Origin: Bradysia coprophila
Lineage: Eukaryota; Arthropoda; Insecta; Diptera; Sciaridae
Length of the DNA stretch: 64,000 nt
NCBI RefSeq assembly: GCF_014529535.1
Contig: NW_023503320.1
Location: forward strand, 1-64,000
Direction of reading: 5' to 3'
The position numbers and the translations under genes are program-made. The notes below the pieces were generated by a model. It saw nothing but the letters and a program-made list of their open reading frames with translations, made no database searches and was not told the DNA's origin. Positions 11,210 to 20,334 of this stretch are shown here, piece after piece; position 1 is the stretch's first letter; every line of letters begins with the position of its first letter.

Positions 11210-12432
11210 ACTAAAAATGTTTAAATTCAAGTTACAATCAATCAATCAAATTCATACAATTAAACATAATAATTTCAAAACTGATCTTCTCTTTTGCATC
11301 CTAAATGATTCAATGTGAAACGCTTTCTAAATTTCGAAGTAAGTTTAATAGTTTAGTTTAATTATTTAAAATAAATATGTCACATTATCAAATTAGATCT
11401 CAAAGGACCTTTTAATGCCAAATCAATTAAGTCACTTTGAATCGTTTAGTTCGCTTTATACTAAATTATTTTTTACAAAATCATATTCCCAAATATCATT
11501 ACAATAATCTTCAATAATGTCTAAACTACATTATCATTATGTAAATGATTCAATATTCATCAACGTAATATTCTTTGAGCACTCACAATTCTTATTAACA
11601 GGTTTATAAATGTAGATAATAATTAAACATTCAGTGATCTTTGACATTAAATCAATTATTCTTTGCAATTATTCAAATTATTAATCTAACTGATCACTTT
11701 AATTTTTTAAAGTCCAGTAGCTTATTTTCCCAAGAAATAGATTATTGTGTAATTTTTTGTTCTTTGCTATGGCTAATTTCACAATGTTTTTTGCTGTATA
11801 TAATTTCTAATAATTCCATAAATTTTACAATTATATAAACATGGCTTTTACTTACTAAAAGTTCAATAATTCCGTTTGTAATTTCATATACGTTTTATAT
11901 TTAAATGAAAACAAATTACTTTATCTAATAATTTATTTATTCCATTCATTCGGTCACATAAAATTATCCGAACAAACGTTTCACTGGATCTGAACAAGCA
12001 AAACAACATCTACAAGTTGAACTCTTGTGATACCAGCAACACATCCCATAAAATATCTAATAATATATTTTATCTTTAATCTTTGGCGTCAAATTCTTTT
12101 TCTTTTTAACATTTCAATAATGCAAATAAAATACTTTTAATTCTACTTTTGTCTGTATGTAATATTCTAATTCCTGTACGTTATGAAATATTTTAACATT
12201 TTAACATTTTATTTTTCAATCAATATTTTGAATATGATCCCTTATGGTCATTCATTTGTTACATAGAAACTTCAAAACCGTTCTCTATTGTCACTACGTT
12301 TTCACCTCCTAGTTTAGGATTTAATAATTGTCAACAAACTCTATTCTGCGTTATTTCATTTAATTTATTTAATTATTTCAAAAGTGCTATAGGTATATGC
12401 TCTGTCTTTAAACTTGCTATAGGCAAGGTATA

Positions 12433-12468
12433 CTCCCGGACAAAATTATATATTCAAGATTTAATTTT
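12433..12468 (-). other. CTCCCGGAC plus 7-bp hairpin module
   Basis: CTCCCGGAC (12433-12441) is followed with no gap by AAAATTA, a 13-nt loop and TAATTTT. The stem is AT-only and so weaker than the others. Its support comes mainly from its place directly after the shared motif. Confidence 0.55.
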
Positions 12469-13721
12469 TCAACTGTTTTATGTTTTACGCAGAATTAAGA
12501 ACCAATTGTTCTTTTTTGTTAGTCATGATTTTCTAGTATTTTTTATCATCTTTATTTTAAGAACCAATTGTCCTTTTTAATATCAAAATTATTTAGGCTA
12601 CCCTGGCTTTTCGTTATGTTCATATTCTTTTTTTTTACAATGTTACTATAATATTACTGTGCGGACAACTTATCTGAATACAAATTTTTAATTCAAATAA
12701 CTGGTTGAACCGCTTATTGCACAAACAGATTCAAGAATTGACTATCTTATTTATATTTTCTTTTTAACTTGATTTTAATTCACATACCTTCTACATTTGC
12801 TGAAGTAATACCAATGACGGGTGCTATATTATCATCTAATTACTAACAGAAGGTATTATTACATTTGAAAGATTTCCATCAAAATTCTGAATCTAACAAA
12901 CGCCTGATAATAATTCCTGCTGAAATTTTGCCTAAAATTTGAATTTCAAGTGAACGATTTAATAACCAAGTAAACGGAAAACTACATTCCAACGCTTCCT
13001 TGTATTAAAATGACGCTGCGTTAAAAAGTATTATGCACTTTCCATTTTGAATTTCGACTGCACTTACGGCGTTAATACTTTTATACTTTCCCCACCTGAT
13101 CCAACACTGTATTTCAAACACAATACCGATTATCATTATCTCAATATCGATTTCATTTCACTATTTACTTTAAACTTAATCCGAAACCATCATCCGAAAA
13201 ACAGAAAACATAAAATTAAACATAACTTTTAAAAATTTATTTGATCCCTTTATCAAAAAATGATTATTGAACCCTCTATTTGAATAGCACAAAATATTAT
13301 TAAAGATCATGTATCATTACTCTAGTTTATGATTCAAAACCTTCTTTTTCAACAAAAGAAATATTTTTTCAATCTCAAATAAATTATCCGATTTCATAAA
13401 AACGAACATAATACTCAATGAATTTTAAAAATCAAAATCAATAACTCGACATTATACTCATGTGGAATCAGTTGAGGTCCCTTCAATTTCGCAACTCACG
13501 TCACTAAAATACTTGACAATAATCATTCAAATTAGAATATGTTTCACAAAAAAAAAAATTAAAATATGTCTTTTGACGACCATTATTCTAACGAATTAAT
13601 AACACAATTGATTAATTAGTCAATTCTGAACCTCGTCTGCAATATTTGTTTATTTTCACGAAAGAAAGCTCCACAAACAACAAATACCTTTCAGTTATGG
13701 TTGATCGATAACTGTAAGTGT

Positions 13722-13761
13722 CTCCCGGACATTAAAACTTTACAAATTTCTAAGTTTTAAT
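13722..13761 (-). other. CTCCCGGAC plus 10-bp hairpin module
   Basis: CTCCCGGAC (13722-13730) is followed with no gap by ATTAAAACTT, an 11-nt loop and AAGTTTTAAT, a perfect 10-bp stem. It is the longest stem of the four modules. Confidence 0.7.
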
Positions 13762-14859
13762 CAATTCTTTTAAAATATGTGTGATCATTGAATATGAACA
13801 TACAATTGCCGAATTTTTGTTTTCTATTAAATTCATTTGCCTCATCAATCGTAAGTCTCAGCGTTTTGATTAATTATTAAAATATTTTAAATAACAAAAC
13901 AACTTACAAATTTCCGCACCATTGTGCGGTTTACCGTTTTTCAAATGATGTATTTGGTATGATGACGATTCTGTTGAATGAACGTTCCAAACTCCTGCTT
14001 AGGGTGAACCTTCGTTACCGCGCCACAATTTTGATCTCCAACTCAAACTGGCGCCACTCTATGTACGGTCCCATTACCTCATTTCATTTATTTTCTTTGC
14101 TGAATTCATTATTTTACTTTTGTTTTTCGATTATATTATTCACTTTCTGATGAAATTTTCACTCATTACGATGCACTGATGATGCTTTACGTGTGTTTTT
14201 AGTAAGGCAATCTTAATTGCTACTTATCAACAATAGTTTTACTTTTCTATTTATTCCATCACAGATTATTAATATTTCTGAATTCTTTCAATATCTCACT
14301 GGTCTCGTCTCACACATCACATATGCGTAATAACTTTATCAATTATAATTGTTACCAATCTTGTTCCGAAGACCCTCTTTTTTATATTGATTCAATGCGT
14401 CCTTGTACTTGATTCCTCATGAATCCAGTATTATATTTATTGCAAGTAACATTCTCATTTTCATCGAATCTCTCGAATTCAATGCAACTCATAGTGCAGA
14501 TTAAGGATAAGTAATTTGCGTCCAAATTACCTATTTCCCGTTCAACAATTTGCGTCCAAACTGCTGCTCGGTTTCAATCTGCTGAGAAGCATGTTATCAC
14601 TCAAAAGGCTCGGTTCCCATGACACTGTTACTACAACAAATTTTCTATCACTTTTTGATATAATTTAGTGCCCAAATGCACTTTCACAAATTGTTTTATT
14701 AATTGACTGCTCCCTCCTTTTTTATGGATTTCATTGCAAGATCAATTTCTACTTAAGTCATTTTGTTTATTAAATTGCACTTTTCACATTTTCTAAGTTC
14801 CGTGAAGATCAAAAATCTCCTTTCGCAACTCTCAATGTTATTGAATTTATTTTTTCACT

Positions 14860-15110
14860 AAGCTGTCAGCTCCACCCCCTTTAGGTTTCAATGCACAAAC
14901 AACTTTTAAATTCCTTAAGCTGTCAGCTCCACCCCCTTTAGGTTTCAATGCACAAACAACTTTGAGTTTTCATTTTTATTTTTATGTGTTAAGTAGTCAG
15001 CTCCACTTCCTTTAGGTTTCATTGCACAAATAGTTTAAGTTTTTATTTTTATGTATTAAGCCGGCAGCTCCACCTCGTTTAGGTTTCAATGCACAAACAA
15101 CTTTAAATTT
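14860..15110 (-). repeat. Degenerate tandem repeat in LARD-like interior, four copies
   Basis: CAGCTCCAC followed by TTTAGGTTTCA and TGCACAAA recurs at 14867, 14924, 14998 and 15065. Spacing is irregular (57, 74 and 67 bp). The units keep their conserved core and differ in AT-rich linkers. Confidence 0.75.
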
Positions 15111-15769
15111 TAAGTTTATTTTTATACTTATATAAGTTTGCACTATTGTCCATTATGACTACCGATCCTCATTTGCTGTTTCGGTATCGCCTGGATCTCT
15201 GCCATTTTTAACCATTGATGGCCTTATGTTTTGTTTAGTTTGAAAAACTTGCGCACTACGTAGGTTTATCATTATTTGAAGAACTGCGAATCCACATTCG
15301 ATACGCTCCAATGCATCGCCAGTCTTTCTTTTAGTAGTCACCTATCGGACTACTTCAGTTTATGTATTTTCTGGTTATCAAACACGTTGTCTGCTCCACT
15401 TTTCACAACTGAGTGTCCAGCTCAACGTTTAATCCTTTGTACAGCTGCAACTTCCACCTTCCACGGCTTCCATTCACGAACAGCTCTTCCTTTGGACTGC
15501 GTTTTAACCATTTTTCTCTTTGAGATATCGTGTCTGCTATCCAAAAATCTCACCAATTTCTTTGCTATGATACTTTTGGGTGGATATCCTACACACTTTT
15601 TTGGTTGCTTTGCCAATCAATTGCCTTCCAAAATCACGGTTATTTTCAGGCTCATACTTCGGAAATTCCCGATCTGCAGTCGTAGAATTTCTATAGAGTT
15701 GCTTGTGTTCTGCCAACTCTGCAGTTTTTTAATATTAATACTCAATTAGTATTTGGGATATCCGCGCAT

Positions 15770-15975
15770 AAAGTCGCCTAATGGACTTATTTTTGTGTTA
15801 CACTTAACACCATTTGGCCTATTATATAGCCTGGAACAATTCCTTCTGAACTGTTTTAATGAAAGTCGCCTAATGGACTTCTTTTTGTGTTACACTTAAC
15901 ACCATTTGGCCTATTATATAGCCTGGAACAATTCCTTCTGAATTGTTTTAATGAAAGTCGCCTAATGGACTTTTG
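15770..15975 (-). repeat. 92-bp tandem repeat with built-in hairpins
   Basis: Two full 92-bp units (15770-15861, 15862-15953) and the start of a third, nearly identical. Each unit contains several short inverted repeats: AAGTC/GACTT, GTGTTA/TAACAC and, in the second unit, AACAATTC/GAATTGTT. Confidence 0.8.
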
Positions 15976-16004
15976 TATCCACTGCACTTTTTTTGTTTTT
16001 TGTT

Positions 16005-16395
16005 AATGAAGTCCAGATTTGGATTTTGCTGTTTTCAGTTACTTTGTGTAACTGCCTTAAAGCTGCGATTTTTAATTTTACCAAGTCCAAATACTTGGAT
16101 TTTGCTCCTTTCGGTTACTCTGTGTAACTGCCTTAGAGTTGTGACTTTTTTAATGAAGTCTGGATTGGATTTTGCTCCCTTCGGTTACCCTGTGTAACTG
16201 CCTTAGAGCTGCTATTTTTGTATTTAACCAAGTCCAAATACTTGGATGTTGCTCTTTTCGGTTGCCCTTTGCAACTGCCTTAGAGCTGTGACTTTCCGCT
16301 GCCAACCAATTCCGAATATTTTCCTCTGCTCCTCTCACTGGTTCCTTATAACTGCCTTAGAGGTGAGGTTTTAAGGTTGCCAACCAAGTCCAAAC
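16005..16395 (-). repeat. Tandem repeat of about 72 bp, five copies
   Basis: The core GGTTAC(N5)GTAACTGCCTTA recurs near 16037, 16112, 16184, 16259 and 16338, with linkers that resemble AAGTCCAAATACTTGGATTT. It lies near the primer site, so in the RNA it would fall in the 5' leader. Confidence 0.75.
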
Positions 16396-16533
16396 GCTTA
16401 AAGAATTCCTTCAGGGCTGCTTCACTTAATGTCCATAATGCACGACCAATGTTTTGACAAGTTAACACGACATTCACTACACTACTACTGCCCTAAGACC
16501 GTTGTTCAATGATGATATCTTTTACAAAAAGAC

Positions 16534-16551
16534 ATCACGTCGGGGTCACCA
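16534..16551 (-). other. tRNA-Trp primer-binding site
   Basis: The minus strand reads TGGTGACCCCGACGTGAT, an exact complement to the 3' end of animal tRNA-Trp including CCA. It begins three bases inside the right LTR. It is the standard position of the primer site for reverse transcription and fixes the element's orientation. Confidence 0.9.
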
Positions 16552-16554
16552 TTA

Positions 16555-17310
16555 TGTTTTGCCTTCTGCTAAAACCGCATTCTTACACATTGGTACAGTC
16601 TTAGAGTAGAAGTAATTCTCCTGAGCTCGGAGAAATGTAATAGAAACAAGCTCGTTGAGTTGATGTTAATAACTGTCTTTATTCAATCAAACTTTACAGT
16701 ATTTATACTAAATCTAAACAAAGAACTTATTGTTATAATTATGATCACTTATAATTATCGTGGGAAGTATGTCAAATACTTGTGTTATAAACATGCAAGT
16801 GACATGTTTATAAACATTTAAATTTATTGAATCCGTTAATGAGAATTATAACGAATTTCTAGGAATCAAATTCATAAATAAACAAAAACCGAAAGATTTC
16901 GTTATTCCAAGAAAAATCATAATTTTCCATTGAATCTGTTATGCATAATTCACATTATGCATGCATCTTCACCTGGATATATAAAATCATTAATGCATTG
17001 CGCATGCGCGTTCATGAAGATGGCGCGCATATAGTAATTATTATATGCGATTCGATTGCATTAAAGATTCCATACAATTATCATGTGCAAGCATTAACAT
17101 ACTCCCGACCGTAGAACTCCTTAGTTCTACCTAATCTTTGCATGTACGTTATAGTATACAACCTGTCACACAATGTTTATGCAGTATAATACAATAATTA
17201 GTCTTCATATGCATTGTTTGACGATACATACTATACTATTACACATAATCGCTCGCATGCCCGCGACATTGGTAATGGATCTATATGATGATCATATAGA
17301 AGCATTAACA
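16555..17310 (-). repeat. LTR (5' LTR of the LARD-like element)
   Basis: A 756-bp direct repeat of 10423-11178 with the same ends. I noticed no difference between the copies when reading them side by side. The right TSD AATCA follows at 17311-17315. Confidence 0.93.
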
Positions 17311-17946
17311 AATCATGCGGCAAACAAGGGCATCAATTGGTCGTTCATCCCACCTAGAGCACCTCATTTCGGTGGTATATGGGAATCAAGCATCAAATCC
17401 ATGAAGCACCATTTGAAGCGAGTGATCGGTGACATCACGTTCACATATGAGGAGCTTTCAACTGTTCTGACGAAAGTTGAAGCTTGTTTAAATTCGAGAC
17501 CGATGTGTCAATTGAATGATGATCCGAATGATTTGAGCGTGTTGACACCCGGGCATTTTCTGATCGGTAGACCGTTGAAAGCCAGACCGAAAGGAATAAT
17601 GGTGGCTAAAGGAGTCGGAGTGAAAGAAAGATGGAACGTGGTTCAGAGAATTTACAGAGACTTTTGGGATGCATGGAGTAAGGAATATTTGAATCAGTTG
17701 CAACACCGTCCGAAATGGCAAGGTCAGAAGAAGAATTTCAAAGAAGGAGATGTAGTTCTACTGAAAGAAGACAACATAGCTCCTACGAGATGGCCGTTAG
17801 CACGAGTAGTAAAATTTCACTCGAGCTTGGATAAAAATGTTCGATCGGTGACGATAAAAACACATAACGAGTCTGGCAAATTAATCGAATTGGAGCGGCC
17901 TATAGTTAAATTGTGTGCGTACCCATGGACGGAAATGAACCGTTGA
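17311..17946 (+). pseudogene. BEL/Pao element 2 pol, 3' part (integrase end)
   Basis: This is the rest of the integrase started at about 10075. It holds the catalytic E in FGGIWES at about 17370 and the BEL-type C-terminal region (LTPGHFLIGRP, WPLARV). The first 46 codons of the apparent ORF, which begins at 17173, are LTR sequence. Codon phase matches the 5' part exactly after subtracting one copy of the 5-bp duplication. The product would be split across a 6.9-kb insertion and cannot be made. Confidence 0.9.
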
Positions 17947-19707
17947 GTGAGGCCACTAAGAACCCACCGACTGTTCCGAGTCATTAAGCAATTTCTAACA
18001 GCAAAAACATTAAAATTAAGTGAGAGACTGATGTGTGAATGGATGGATAGAAAGTGAACATGAACTAGTGATAAAGATTGAGACAATAGTGATAAGGACA
18101 CGATAAACCAATTGGGACTTAAGAAGAAAAATAATTCCGTCTTACCGTATTGATGACCGCACATCAACGTTAAGCCAGGCAGTATTCAGATCCAGATGCA
18201 CAAAGTTCCAGTACCTTTAAGAGGGCCGTTTTATATCCCTAGTATTGCCCAATCATCGTCACTAGGGTGATGCAAAAGGGAAGTTAAAGAAAATTTCATT
18301 TCACAATTCACATGATGCTCACCGCATAACACATTTTCAGTAGATTTGGTAGTAGCTGCAGTTTCATATTCCAAATGGTGGTAGGCAGCCGGGCAGTCAA
18401 TTATTCCACTGGTCCAGACGATCAACAATTTAATCAATTGGTCCAGACGATCATCCGTTGGTCCAGCCGATCATACGTTGGTACAGACACCACATTTATT
18501 GACGAACACTTCTGGGGAAATACAATCAACTAAAGAATCACATATCATCATAATGTTAGGATCCACTTATCTGAAGCACAAGCAGACGAAACAGTGTTCC
18601 AAATTTCAGCAATCGTCCCGACATAACCTCATTAATGGCTACCACGAAAAGAAGTTTTTTTTTGTCGCGCAATTTGATTACACGCATGTTAATTAGCTCA
18701 GTTCTAATAATTTAACGTAAAGGAGCGCACTTGGAAATCAATTGAAGTTAATTGCACGATTTAGTTTAAAAGAAAAATCACTGGACACTTCACATGATAA
18801 TAACGACGCATTGCAACATGGTCAACTGACTGACAGCTGTTTTAGATCTAGGTCATCGACACGTATTAATTGTTTGAAAAATTTGGACGTTTGATTGGAT
18901 GCACACTAACTTGTAGTTGTGCGATTGTCGTTGATTCTGTCATTTTAAGAACTTTCAAATCACATCGTTTCGGGCTGGTTTCAACCGGGGTCGACTCGGC
19001 CAGTTGTTGCGATGGCGATTTGAAATGTTCAAATTTTATAGCGTCGATCTTAGTTTAAACATAAATGTTTCAAGTCGGGAAGTGGTTCCGAAACCGTTCG
19101 GTAATGTTTGAATAAAAGTGTTATACTTTGTGAACTAACTGATAGAAGAGCCATCTAGCACTGGGTTTGTAAATCGGCAGGTGAACTTTGAACATATAAG
19201 CGCGAATGATTATTGTGTATAAGTATTATGTATATAGGTTACAACGGAGGTTCAATTAGTTTTAAGATTCATTCGGTTATAGCATCCAGTAGATGTGAGA
19301 TAGAAGAAAATAAATATTGTAACTTGAGTCGAAGGAGTTGCATTTTATTTCAATTTGAATTTTGGATATGTTTTGGCCTAAAGCCTGGTCTGGAACGTTG
19401 TAATTTTGTTTCGATTTGAAATTTGTTTCGAAGTGAATTTTGGACTAAGAAATTTTTTTGGGCCTAAAGCCTGGTTTGGAACGTTGTAATTTTGTTTCGA
19501 TTTAAATTCTGTTTAAAAAATATTTTGAGTGCTCTCACAGGAATCTTTGTATTTCGTTAAATTTATGAAAATAAATAATTTTCATTTTTAAAAGGTCTCT
19601 TTTGTCATAACTACAAAGGTTGAACAGTATAAAATCATAAGAGGAAAACCGTGGTCAACATTGCTCTAGCAAGAACCTGTAACAAAACTGTTTCTCAATT
19701 TCTAAGA
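17947..19707 (+). other. Non-coding 3' flank of BEL element 2, with short repeats
   Basis: AT-rich sequence with no credible gene. It probably includes the BEL element 2 3' untranslated region and perhaps a degraded LTR, but no partner LTR is present to define it. GGTCCAGACGATCA-like units recur at 18410, 18439, 18459 and 18479. A second repeat with core GGCCTAAAGCCTGG occurs at 19374 and 19461 (87-bp period). Confidence 0.5.
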
Positions 19708-19714
19708 GTCGAAT

Positions 19715-19868
19715 CAACGCACTTCAAGCATTAGTGATACTCTAAATAGGGTACTGAAACTTGACAGTGTGTCATATAACTGTAACACACGGTAAAAAAC
19801 CATTTCATACAAAATAATACTCTATTTGGCAGCTGTCGACTATGATCACTGTTGCTTGAAGTGCGTTG
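19715..19868. mobile_element. 154-bp MITE with 16-bp perfect TIRs
   Basis: CAACGCACTTCAAGCA (19715-19730) is the exact reverse complement of 19853-19868. The 7-mer GTCGAAT flanks it on both sides (19708-19714, 19869-19875), a clean target duplication. There is no coding capacity. A 7-bp duplication does not settle the superfamily; the CA...TG ends and near-8-bp duplication would allow a P-like or hAT-like relative. Confidence 0.85.
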
Positions 19869-19875
19869 GTCGAAT

Positions 19876-20204
19876 GTATGTTTCACACTCGATTCATTGT
19901 ATATCTGTAATCATCAGTATCAATTCAAGCACTTGCCAAGTATGAGTAAAAGAATGATGAGCAAATGCTCGTATATATAAGCAAATGAGGTTGAAGCAAA
20001 AGCTTCGACTTAAACTTATATTTCGTAAGTGTGAGGCTCGCGCTCATTCTTAAACTCGAAGTAGATACTTAGGGTAAGTTGGAAACATATGGTATCTCTA
20101 GGGGGGTATACTGATCTAAATAAGGGTACTCAAGAAAAATAAATGAAAGAATCTGAATGATCTGAATCCTTGTCTCAAAATACATAGAATTCATTAACTC
20201 ATTT
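19876..20204. other. Unannotated AT-rich spacer
   Basis: About 330 bases between the MITE and the next transposon. I see no ORF, RNA gene or repeat in it that I can support. Confidence 0.5.
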
Positions 20205-20235
20205 GGGGCCATTCACAAATTGCGCACTCACCTTA

Positions 20236-20310
20236 GGGGGGAGGGGGGGTTAGCGAAAAGCGTGCGAAAACGTGCGCGGGGGGAGGGGGGGAGAAACAAA
20301 AGCGTGCGCA
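20236..20310 (+). repeat. G-rich subterminal repeat, left end
   Basis: Runs of 5-7 G separated by single A (GGGGGGAGGGGGGG type) alternate with AAAAGCGTGCG. The same arrangement lies at 23583-23642 in direct, not inverted, orientation. Four G-runs of this kind can in principle fold as a G-quadruplex. Confidence 0.8.
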
Positions 20311-20334
20311 CTGTTTTTGTGTACAAAAACTTTA

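Larger units (their letters stand above)
10423..17310 (-). mobile_element. Non-coding LTR retrotransposon (LARD-like), 6888 bp
   Basis: Two 756-bp direct repeats (10423-11178 and 16555-17310) begin TG and end CA, and look identical where I compared them. They are flanked by AATCA duplications. A primer site matching the tRNA-Trp 3' end lies inside the right LTR on the minus strand and a purine-rich tract adjoins the left LTR, so the element is transcribed right to left. The 5.4-kb interior (11179-16554) is AT-rich and has no ORF that resembles gag or pol. By structure it fits the large non-autonomous LTR derivatives called LARDs, best known from plants. The interior instead carries tandem repeats and many short perfect hairpins. 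Which autonomous partner mobilised it is unknown. Matching LTRs suggest recent insertion. Confidence 0.9.

Noticed and set aside
15276..15749. 157-codon plus-strand ORF inside the LARD-like element
   Set aside because: No recognisable motif, and it runs against the element's orientation; it fits chance in AT-rich repeat sequence.
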